This document shows, one piece after another, positions 1 to 11,400 of a stretch of 64,000 nucleotides of DNA. Position numbers and translations under genes: made by a program. Origin of the DNA: Micromussa lordhowensis (taxonomy: Eukaryota > Cnidaria > Anthozoa > Scleractinia > Lobophylliidae); NCBI GenBank assembly GCA_964020085.1, contig OZ026601.1, positions 32,045,848 through 32,109,847 on the forward strand, read 5' to 3'. The stretch's first letter is position 1. Each line of letters begins with the position of its first letter. A model generated the notes under the pieces. That model was not told the DNA's origin. It ran no database searches and was given only the letters and a program-made list of their open reading frames with translations.

Positions 1-3000
1 AACCTCCTGAAGGTGGAGAAGTGCACGTGTTGTTCATGTAGTGACAAGTCTCATCACAAATTGATTTGCACGGTGTATACACTCTGTTTTGAGGACACAA
101 AGGAGTTGTTGGAGAAACTGTTGATTTTGATTCGTTTATTGTTGTTTGTGCTGTTGTTGCTCCTGGCGATGTTGTTGTTGTTGTCATTTCAGATGATTGG
201 AAAGTTGTTAGTCCTGGGTGTGTGGACGTTATGGTTGTTTCAGGCGGTTTAGAAGATGCTCTTGATGTTCCTGGTGGTTTCGAAGTACTTGTTGTTTCTG
301 GTGACTTGGCAGTTGTTGTCGTTGTTTCTAGAGACTTGAAAGTTGTTGTTTCTTCTAGTGACGTCGTAGTTGTTGTTTCTGGTGACTTGGTAGAAGTAGT
401 TGTTGTTTCTGGTGACTTGGTAGAAGTAGTTGTTGTTTCTGGTGACTTGGTAGAAGCAGTTGTTGTTTCTGGTGACTTGGTAGAAGTAGTTGTTATTTCC
501 GGTGATTTGGTAGAAGTAGTTGTTATTTCTGGTGACTTGGTTGTTGTTGTTGTTTCCGGTGACTTGGTAGAAGTAGTTGTTGTTTCTGGTGACTTGGTTG
601 TTGTTGTTGTTTCCGGTGACTTGGTAGAAGTAGTTGTTGTTTCTGGTGACTTGGTAGAAGTAGTTGTTATTTCTGGTGATTTGGTAGAAGTAGTTGTTGT
701 TTCTGGTGACTTGGTTGTTGTTGATGTTGTTGTTGTTTCCGGTGACTTGGTAGAAGTAGTTGTTGTTTCTGGTGACTTGAAAGTTGTTGTTGTTTGTGGT
801 GACTTCGTAGTTGTTGTTGTTGTTTGTGGTGACTTGGTTGTTGTTGTTGCTGTTTGTGGTGACTTGGTTGTTGTTGATGTTGTTGTTGTTTCCGGTGACT
901 TGGTTGTTGTTGTTGTTGTTTCTGGTGACTTCGTAGTTGTTGTTGTTGTTTGTGGTGACTTGGTTGTTGTTGTTGTTTCCGGTGACTTGGTTGTTGTTGA
1001 TGTTGTTGTTGCTTCAGGTGACTTCGTAGATGTTGTTGTTTTTTGTGGTGACTTGGTTGTTGTTGTTGTTGTTTGTGGTGACTTGGTTGTTGTTGATGTT
1101 GTTGTTGTTTCTGGTGACTTGGTAGAAGTAGTTGTTGTTTCTTGTGACTTGAAAGTTGCTGTTGTTTGTGGTGACTTGGTTGTTGTTGTTGCTTCAGGTG
1201 ACTTCCTAGTTGTTGTTGTTGTTTCCGGTGACTTGGTTGTTGTTGATGTTGTTGTTGTTTCCGGTGACTTGGTAGAAGTAGTTGTTGTTTCTGGTGACTT
1301 GAAAGTTGTTGTTGTTTCTGGTGATGTGGTAGTTGTTGTTGCTTCAGGTGACTTCGTAGTTGTTGTTGTTGTTTCCGGTGTCTTGGTTGTTGTTGATGTT
1401 GTCGTTTCTGGTGACTTAGTTGTTGTTGATGTTGTTGTTTCTGGTGACTTGGTAGTTGTTGTTGTTGCTGTTTCTGGTGGCTTGGTTGTTGTTGTTGTTT
1501 CTGGAGACGTGGTTGTTGTTGTTGTTGATGTTGTTGTTGTTTCTAAGGACTTGGTCGTTGTTGTTCTTTGCGGTGACTTGGTCGTTGTTGTTGTTGTTTC
1601 CGGTGACTTGGTTGTTGTTGATGTTGTTGTTGTTTCCTGTGATTTGGTAGAAGTAGTTGTTGTTTCTGGAGACTTGAAAGTTGTTGTTGTTTGTGGTGAC
1701 GTGATAGTTGTTGATGTTGTTGTTGTTTCTGGTGACTTGGTTGTTGTTGTTGTTTCCGGTGACTTGGTTGTTGATGTTGTTGTTGTTTCTGGTGACTTGG
1801 TTGTTGCTGTTGTTGTTGTCTCCAGTGACTTGGTTGTTGCTGTTGTTGTTGTCTCCAGTGACTTGGTTGTTGATGTTGTTGTTGTTTCTGGTGACTTGGT
1901 TGTTGTTGATGTTGTTGTTGTTTCCGGTGACTTGATAGTTGTTGTTGTTGTTTCCGGTGACTTGGTAGAAGTAGCTGTTGTTTCCGGTGACTTGATAGTT
2001 GATGTTGTTATTTTTGATGCCTTGGTTGTTGTTGATTTTGTTGTTGTTTCCGGTGACTTGGTAGAAGTAGTTGTTGTTTCCGGTGACTTGAAAGTTGTTG
2101 TTGTTTGTGGTGACGTGATAGTTGTTGTTGCTTCAGGTGACTTCGTAGTTGTTGTTGTTGTTTGTGGTGACTTGATAGTTGTTGTTGTTTTTGTTGTTGT
2201 GTTTGATGGCTTGGTTGTTGTGGTTGATGTTTTTGATGTTTTTGTTGACTTGGTTGTTGTTGATGCTGTTGTTGTTTCCGGTGACTTGGTTGTTGTTGAT
2301 GTTGTTGTTGTTTCTGGTGACTTGGTTGTTGTTGATGTTGTTGTTGTTTCCGGTGACTTGATAGTTGTTGTTGTTGTTTCCGGTGACTTGGTTGTTGTTG
2401 ATGTTGCTGTTGTTTCCGGTGACTTAATAGTTGTTGTTGTTGTTGTTGTTTGTGGTGACTTGGTAGAAGTAGTTGTTGTTTCTGGTGACTTGGTTGTTGA
2501 TGTTGTTGTTGTTTCTGGTGACTTGGTAGAAGTAGTTGTTGTTTCTGGTGACTTGGTTGTTGTTGTTGTTGATTCCGGTGACTTGATAGTTGTTGTTGTT
2601 GTTTCTGGTGACTTAGTTGTTGTTGTTGTTTGTGGTGACTTGGTAGAAGTAGTTGTTGTTTCTGGTGACTTGGTTGTTGTTGTTGTTGTTTCTGGTGACT
2701 TGGTTGTTGTTGTTGTTGTTTCTGGTGACTTGGTTGTTGTTGTTGTTGTTTCTGCTGACTTGGTAGTTGATGTTGTTGTTTCTGGTGACTTGGTTGTTGT
2801 TGTGGTTGCTGGTGATTTGATAGTTGTTGTTGTTGTGTTTGGTGACTTGGTTGTTGTTGTTGATGTTGTTGATGTTTCTGGTGACTTGGTTGTTGTTGAT
2901 GATGTTGTTGTTTCCGGTGACTTGGTAGAAGTAGTTGTTGTTTCTGGTGACTTAGTTGTTGTTGTTTCTGGTGACTTGGTTGTTGTTGTTGTTGTTTCTG

Positions 3001-5466
3001 GTGACTTGGTTGTTGTTGTTGTTGTTTCTGGTGACTTGGTAGTTGATGTTTTTGTTTCTGGTGACTTGGTTGTTGTTGTTGTTGATTCCGGTGACTTGAT
3101 AGTTGTTGTTGTTGTTTCTGGTGACTTAGTTGTTGTTGTTGTTTGTGGTGACTTGGTAGAAGTAGTTGTTGTTTCTGGTGACTTGGTTGTTGTTGTTGTT
3201 GTTTCTGGTGACTTGGTTGTTGTTGTTGTTGTTTCTGGTGACTTGGTTGTTGTTGTTGTTGTTTCTGGTGACTTGGTTGTTGTTGTTGTTGTTTCTGGTG
3301 ACTTGGTTGTTGTTGATGTTGTTGTCGTTTCTGCTGACTTGGTAGTTGATGTTGTTGTTTCTGGTGACTTGGTTGTTGTTGTGGTTTCTGGTGATTTGAT
3401 AGTTGTTGTTGTTGTGTTTGGTGACTTGGTTGTTGTTGTTGATGTTCTTGATGTTTCTGGTGACTTGGTTGTTGTTGATGATGTTGTTGTTTCCGGTGAC
3501 TTGGTAGAAGTAGTTGTTGTTTCTGGTAACTTAGTTGTTGTTGTTTCTGGTGACTTGGTTGTTGTTGTTGTTGTTTCTGGTGACTTGGTTGTTGTTGATG
3601 ATGTTGTTGTTTCCGGTGACTTGGTAGAAGTAGTTGTTGTTTCTGGTGACTTAGTTGTTGTTGTTTCTGGTGACTTGGTTGTTGTTGTTGTTGTTTCTGG
3701 TGACTTGGTTGTTGTTGTGGTTTCTGGTGATTTGATAGTTGTTGTTGTTGTGTTTGGTGACTTGGTTGTTGTTGTTGATGTTCTTGATGTTTCTGGTGAC
3801 TTGGTTGTTGTTGATGATGTTGTTGTTTCCGGTGACTTGGTAGAAGTAGTTGTTGTTTCTGGTGACTTAGTTGTTGTTGTTTCTGGTGACTTGGTTGTTG
3901 TTGTTGTTGTTTCTGGTGACTTGGTTGTTGTTGATGATGTTGTTGTTTCCGGTGACTTGGTAGAAGTAGTTGTTGTTTCTGGTGACTTAGTTGTTGTTGT
4001 TGCTGGTGACTTGGTTGTTGTTGTTGTTGTTGCTGGTGACTTGGTTGTTGTTGTTGTTGTTTCTGGTGACTTGGTTGTTGTTGTTGTTGTTTCTGGTGAC
4101 TTGGTTGTTGTTGTGGTTTCTGGTGATTTGATAGTTGTTGTTGTTGTGTTTGGTGACTTGGTTGTTGTTGTTGATGTTCTTGATGTTTCTGGTGACTTGG
4201 TTGTTGTTGATGATGTTGTTGTTTCCGGTGACTTGGTAGAAGTAGTTGTTGTGTTTGGTGACTTAGTTGTTGTTGTTTCTGGTGACTTGGTTGTTGTTGT
4301 TGTTTTTTCTGGTGACTTGGTTGTTGTTGATGATGTTGTTGTTTCCGGTGACTTGGTAGAAGTAGTTGTTGTTTCTGGTGACTTAGTTGTTGTTGTTTCT
4401 GGTGACTTGGTTGTTGTTGTTGTTGTTTCTGGTGACTTGGTTGTTGTTGATGATGTTGTTGTTTCCGGTGACTTGGTAGAAGTAGTTGTTGTTTCTGGTG
4501 ACTTAGTTGTTGTTGTTGCTGGTGACTTGGTTGTTGTTGTTGTTGTTGCTGGTGACTTGGTTGTTGTTGTTGTTGTTTCTGGTGACTTGGTTGTTGTTGT
4601 TGTTGTTTCTGGTGACTTGGTTGTTGTTGTTGTTGTTTCTGGTGACTTGGTTGTTGTTGTTGTTGTTTCTGGTGACTTGGTTGTTGTTGATGTTTTTGTT
4701 TCTGGTGACTTGGTTGTTGTTGTTGTTGTTGTTTCTGGTGACTTGGTTGTTGTTGTTGTTTCTGGTGACTTGATATTTGTTGTTGTTGTTGTGTTTGGTG
4801 ACTTGATAGTTGATGTTGTTGTTTCTGGTGACTTGGTTGTTGTTGTTGATGTTCTTGATGTTTCTGGTGACTTGGTTGTTGTTGATGATGTTGTTGTTTC
4901 CGGTGACTTGGTAGAAGTAGTTGTTGTTTGTGGTGACTTAGTTGTTGTTGTTTGTGGTGACTTGGTTGCTGTTGATGTTGTTGTTGTTTCCGGTGACTTG
5001 GTTGTTGATGATATTGTGGTTATTTTTGATGACTTGGTGGAAGTAGTTGTTATTTCTGGTGACTTGGTTGTAGTTTTTGTCGTTTCTGATAATTTGGTGC
5101 TTGTTCTTGTTGTTGTTTCAGGTGGCTTGATAGTAGTTGTTGCTATTGTTCCTGGGGGATTGAGAGTTGTTGTTGATGTTGACTTGGTAGTAGTTGTTGT
5201 TGTCGTTGGTGACCTGGACGTTGTTGTTTTTGTTCCTGGTGGATTAGGTGCTGTTGTTGTCGCTCCAGTTGAAATAGAGAGTGTCGTTGCCTCTGGTGAT
5301 TTAGTAGTTGTTGTTGTAGGCGATCTGAAACTGGTTGTTCCTGGTAATCTGGAAACTGTTGTTGCCCCGGGTACTTGTGTAGTGGGTTGTGATGTTATTG
5401 GTGATCTTGCTGTAGTTGTTTCTTGTTCTGTGGACGATGCTACGACTGTGAAGGTAGCGATTGTAC
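1..5466 (-). CDS. PTS mucin exon: Thr-rich tandem repeats, at least 1,790 residues, leading into a TIL-like domain
   Basis: The acceptor gacatgtag| at 5467-5468 opens a frame reading [20 protein letters not shown] and then a long run of units such as [19 protein letters not shown], rich in Thr, Pro, Ser, Lys and Glu. I found no stop in this frame down to about position 100. Both ends use the same register, and none of the irregular spots I checked contains a stop. The DNA is almost pure A/C on the coding strand. From about position 100 the frame becomes [20 protein letters not shown], the start of a TIL-like cysteine domain, and leaves the window. Dense Thr/Ser next to Pro is the substrate type for mucin O-glycosylation; a rigid, hydrated rod is expected. 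Copy number is probably polymorphic and easily misassembled. Confidence 0.92.
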
Positions 5467-8400
5467 CTACATGTCAAATCACACAGGATAAGTGACACAG
5501 TCACAAAAAATCCAGTTCAAAATTGTTTAAAGAAGTTTCGTACCTGAAGTTGAACATCTAGGGCCAGTACATGAAAGGCATCCAGACTCACATGTACTGA
5601 AATGAAAGTTAACATAAGATGTGTCTTTTAGTCTTTAAGTTGAGAAGTAGACCATATGATGACGATAGGAGAAACGATAGAAGAAACAATAGGAGAAACG
5701 ATAGGAGAAACTCAGTTAGCTTAAAGGAGTTTAGTAAGGAAACCTGAAAATAATAGTTTACTATGATGGAAACGTAGCAAAGGGATAATAATATACCATA
5801 AAGGAACAAGGATGGAGAAGACAGACGCGGATTACAAACGACGAACGTGAAATATTTAGGCTAAAATTTTTATAGGTTTTTCAAAATAAATTGATAATTG
5901 ATAAATAAATAATTCGATATTCTTAGCTTTCCAAGAATGTATGCTCACCATCTTTGACAGTCCTTCACAATAATTGACCCAGGCTTGAAGTCGACCCCTC
6001 CAACGTGACATGGACAACTTCCGGGCTCAATGCATTTTCCACCATGCAGTACTGTGCCGTTTGGGCAAGAACATCCCTCAAATCGCACAGGGCAACGAGC
6101 TGGAGTGACGTCACACAAATTGTCGCATGTTTCTGGGCACGCTGTGTCGCAGGCAGTGTACTCGAAGCAATTTTTTCCCTCGCGCGGACACTGAATCGCT
6201 GTATTAGGAAATGAAACAGAGAGATGTCAAGAGCCCCACCCCTGGATGATGTCGTTATTCATCATATAAATACCAGAGGGTGTTTTGTCCACCCTCGGAC
6301 AAAACCGATATCCAGGAAGGAAAGTCGAATGTGGGATGGCAAAGTTAACGTCCCCTGATTCACGGAAGCACGTCTTCCTCTAAGATACCGGATTTTAAAG
6401 CCTTTTTCACCACTTCCCATTTTCTCTGGTTAAGAGGAAATAAGTCTCTAAACAGTTTAGGAAACAGTTTTGTGTCATAGGTGACTGAGGTTTTAGTAGT
6501 AGGCTTAGTCTACGTACAAGGAGTCGTTTTCCCGGCTTAGCGTAGTGTCTTTTTCTGACTAGCCGTAGTTCGTTCTCTTTCTGGTGGTCATTAGGACGGG
6601 AAAATGTTTTAATTTAATTTAAAAATGAAATCTATTATTTAAATACTCACGGCACAGTTCCTGTGTTCTCCACTTGATTGGTACCCCATGCTTACAGCAC
6701 TCGTGACCATACGAAGCAATGGCTGTACACAGACACTCGCAATCACCTCCGCTGTCACATGCGCAGGCATCGCGGTAGCATGCATCGTACCAGGGATCTG
6801 GGTCTACCTAAGGGTCGGACATATAGTAAGGATCAGCTCAGGCGAATGAATCTCCACAACTAGAATATTTTTAAAAGTATTGATCAATTGAAGACAGTCT
6901 GATTGTTATTGTTACTCAATCATAGGGAGAGTGAGCACATCCAACGTTGAATGTCACGCCGGATTTTGCCATTGGAAAATTGGGATCAATCATATGTGAC
7001 TGACTTCCGTAAGAAACTAATAATCCTGATAATTAACTGCGTGTTCAGTCGCACACTATATGATCGACTTTTCCTCACTATTTGGAAAGATCCTTTTGTA
7101 AGGATAGAGTCCCTTTCAATGCTAGGTATCGGAAGGGGCAGGTGGCTCACTCACGACTACCAAAAGTACTTGCAAAAATTTGCTGGTCTACCTCCCACGA
7201 GCAGGATTCCATGAGAGGCACTGAATGAAACTCTAGAAAACTACATCATCAGGAGGATTTGTTTGGCAGTCAAATGTAACATGTTTTTCTAACGGTACGA
7301 GAGGTCTGCGCTCAGCATGATTTAGTTGAACTTAGGCTCGTCTAACGATGGACAAGTCTCTGAACTCTCCTTTCCCCGTCCTGGGTCCAATCCCGAATCC
7401 CAATCATGGAAAGGTGGGTTCTGGGACTGAACTGGTTTACAAAAGGACGTGTGAAGAGTCGGACTTAACGGTTTTATTTTAATATAGTCTGAACATGAAC
7501 ATAAGCCACACAACGGCTACAAGAAGCTAAAAATCTCGAACTAGCAACTGCGATTCTGTTCTTTAAAGCTTAGCCACTAACCATTTCATGACAGGGCTTA
7601 AACACATCTCTTCGAATGACGCTGCACATCTTGTGAGCCCAGGGCGCACGGTGCTTGTTTGTCGCGCAAGGATTATTGGGAACTACTGCATCCGGGCATG
7701 ATGACTCGACTTTCCAGCTGTCGCCAAAGTCATTGGCTAGAGTCTCTGGCAACATTTGTGGAGTCATAAAATCGTCATTTCTGTCATCATTAAAGTTTCC
7801 ACACAAACCGCAAGTTTGTCCTGATGAAGAACACCATGTATCAGGAATTTCTCGTCCAATGACTAAAAATCATATGCTCACCAAAACAAAGGGGGAAGCA
7901 GCCAGAAACGCTGATAAATAAAGTAACAATATAATTTACAATATTTAGAGAGGAGGACACATCAACCTAAGCTGGTTTTCATGTGGTTCCTCTATCCTGG
8001 TCGAATTGGAATTTGGAGATGTTGATTTTCGTGGAGGAAGGAAAACCCTACCGAAGAACCGGAGAAAAACCCTCGGAGCAAGGCGAGAACCAACAACAAA
8101 CTCAACCCACTCATGACACCGGGCCGAAATCGAACCCGGGCCATATTGATGGAAGGCGGCCGCTCTCACCACTGCGCCATACCTGCTCTCCACAAACATA
8201 TATATTTAACAGCAATTGATCATAACGGGAAGCGAGGTTTTCGTTAGAAAATAAGTCGCAGGTAGTTACAGGTATATTTGGTTATTTCGCCAAATACAGA
8301 CTAGAAAACGTCGACCTTTACCACTGACCTTTGAACTTTGGGTCTAGAGTGATGTACAGTCTTGTTCCTCTGTCCCACGTGACCGTTAAGCCAAGGTCAG

Positions 8401-11400
8401 TCTCTAAAACAGTAAAGAAATGACGCTCACTAATTTGGAACCTCGCTGTGGTGCTTGAGCCTACAGCACCGGGCAGCGGTGACACGACAGGTGCTTTCTC
8501 TCGTTCTAAAGCTATCAATGTGTTATTGATGGCAATGGTAACTTTTTTGGTGCACGTCAAGCCGCTGCTCCCACAAGGCATGTTCTGAGCTTGTATTTGG
8601 AAGGTGCCCGTGGACGTGGCATTGCAGGAGTCCTGTACAAGGAGATACTCGCAGGCCCCACTGAAAGTGAACCTTCTGCCATCAAATGTGATGTAATTAA
8701 GTTCGCCGTAAACTGAGCACGTCCCGGGGCAGACTTGATTTGTACACGACCATTGAGTGCCTTGGCAAGAACTAAAAAGACATCGAGAGGACATTACTCA
8801 GCTTTTAAATATAACCACCTTCAAAGCCTTTATCCATCAGGTTAAACCCATAAAACCGCATAACCTTTTCCGCACAAGTACTGTACAAATGCTTTATATA
8901 TCTCTTGTTAGGAGTTCTAGTTCCAAACATGGCATTAGCTCGCACAATCAGCGATGATGTGGTAAATGTTTCTTTTACTTGTCGTAACGCATTTATGGTA
9001 TAATTAGTTTGGAAGATTTATTTAATCGCCACAATTTGCTCTCGCGCTTGATCATATCTTCTTATTATATGGCTGATTGGTTGATTGATGGCTAGAAAAT
9101 GTTAAGACATAACGCGCGCTTTTATTGATTAATAGTCGTGGCCAAATTTTCCCGTAATGCTTATGAGCATTATGAGAGATGTTAATGCCCAGCTGACTGG
9201 AAAAAACGGTACTGAGTAAAACGATAACGAGAGCTCCGTGATAAAACTTTGCTTGCTCCGGATAGCACTGAAATATTTCTTTGCGTCTATCTTGTATGCG
9301 GACCTCCCCACTTTCTATGCAACGCGTACGAACGGCCCCTGGGTGGTAAGTATTATGAATACACTTACTTGCTATAGAGCTTCGTTAGCTTTTTAAACGT
9401 ACCAAGTATTACAGTCCACTTTGATCTGTTGTCCTGGCCTGTAGCTGTGGCCACCGTGATGGCAAAGGCATTGAGACGAGTTTACACACCGCTGACCGTG
9501 TAGTACCATACCGACAGGGCAGACACAACCTTCCTGGCACGTTGTTTCCAGGCAGGGCAGGTGGAAATTGTCACAGGTCTTAGCACATTGTGCTCCACAG
9601 CTTACCCACTTTTGACCCAAAGGACAAACTGCAGAAAAAATATACCAGCTGTATGTGTCTTTCTTGAACAAGTCAGTTGAACGCTAACTTAAATTGACGC
9701 TTTGGATAAAAGATTGTGTCGACGTTTGTGTCGACGTTTGTCGACACAATGGTGCACGAGAAAGACAACACAAAGTTTGAAAGACGCGGATTTAAGCAAT
9801 TAAATTAAGTGTTTCAAACATTTGCTTGATCGTACTTAACAGTGACAGTAACTTAATTGTTTTTAAAGTGTTTTGTATGGATGGGCAGCTTGCATATCTC
9901 TAAGAGAGCGAAAATAACTCACCTTGGCATGTTCTGTTACTGCAGACAAAACGTCCATCCTTGCACAAACTGTAGGGAGCAAAGTCGGAAATTTTAATTT
10001 TGGATATGCGTCATTTTTGTCATCGCAATAGTACAGATATCTTCTACCTTTTTTAATTAGCACTCTTGTAATAGTACAGCAAGGTTTGCGATTAACAACT
10101 GGTAGCTTCCTTGAACGAGCACAGGTGATTAATCATGCATTCTTTTACAATATTTAACTGTAGTGTTATGACTATTTTATAGCTGGATCATAAGTTACAT
10201 TTAAAGTCAATAATTAATAGTCCCATTAGCTTCTTGACAAGTTTTCGGAAACTTTCATCTGCAGGAAGAGGCGAATTCTTCAAGCCGAACCGTAGCCTCT
10301 AGATCCTATTCCATCTAAGGTAATCAATGGAAATTTTGATTTCGAAATCCAAGCATCAGATTTCAGATTTTTTTATCGTTTTACACTATTTACAGAAGTT
10401 ATAACTTTAACAGTGTTTACAGAAATTACATTAATTAAAAAGAGAAAAGAAATATAACAATAAATAGCCAAAATCAAGTGTGCTCAGTGACCAAAGTAGC
10501 ATAGGCTTTCGTGTTGGTCACTGACACGTCAAAACAACTGACACGACATATCAATTACATCTGATTCTAGATCCCTGTTATTCTAGATAAGAATGTCGAT
10601 AGATAATTCAGATTTTAGTTAGATGATAGGCTTCATTCCATCACTTTAAATTATGGATAAAAAGAAAAAATGTCTTCCACCGCGCTGGTTTTCTGGGTTT
10701 CTACAAGTCAGTAGGAACAGAACAGCTCTCACCATTCGTTGCAGTTAGTTGGTTGAATTACTGTCCCAGGATCATAGGGACGTCCATCCTGGTGACAGGG
10801 ACACTGCGAGAGGGGTACACATAGGTTATCCTCTCTGAGGACCTTGCCTTTCGGACAGTTGCAGCCCTCGGCACATTCCTCCCGACAAGGAAGGTCCATG
10901 GAGATTTCGCGGCACGTTCGCTGACACGAAGAACCACAGACTTGGTACACCTGGCCCTGAATGGAACAAACCGCACCTGAAAATAAGCAAAAGGCGCTGT
11001 TGACGTCTCATTGATTATACAAGTATGCTACGCATGCGTATAACGAGTCTTCTTACCACAAAGATGAACAAGCGACTTCAATATAGGTACAATGTTAAAC
11101 CAACTGTTGGGATTTAAAGGGCATTTGACACCCTTCTGCGCAAGTGCGGCAGTTTGATTTCTTATCAGACGGAACATTTTTCAAAGTTGATATTTGTGAG
11201 AAAAATCATTCTCCATCGACCTTGCGAGGTGTGTGAAAATAGTAATACCGCAATTGGAGGACTGTTTAGTCATCTATGAAAGATTTCAACGGCATATTTT
11301 ATGTTTTGAGTTGAATACCGTCGAGAATTGCGCTGTCCTCGAGAAGGGGTTTTTCGAAGCGGCTAGAGACGAAAATTTCGAAAGAAAAAAGAAATGGCAA

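Noticed and set aside
13..252. Leu-rich ORFs on the plus strand within the repeat array (also 1456-1650, 1708-1935, 2179-2361, 4507-4773)
   Set aside because: These are shadows of the GTT/ACA repeats in another frame and resemble membrane segments only because CTT and TTG codons abound.
222..5495. 1,757-codon Val-rich open frame on the plus strand as a gene
   Set aside because: It is the exact antisense of the mucin PTS exon. The minus frame is equally open, is bounded by a proper acceptor in the correct phase, and connects to cysteine-rich mucin domains on both sides. The plus frame has no domain, no splice context and starts in low-complexity DNA.
1..5495. CRISPR-like or satellite array
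   Set aside because: Units are variable in length, always multiples of three, lack unique spacers and sit inside a coding exon of an animal mucin.
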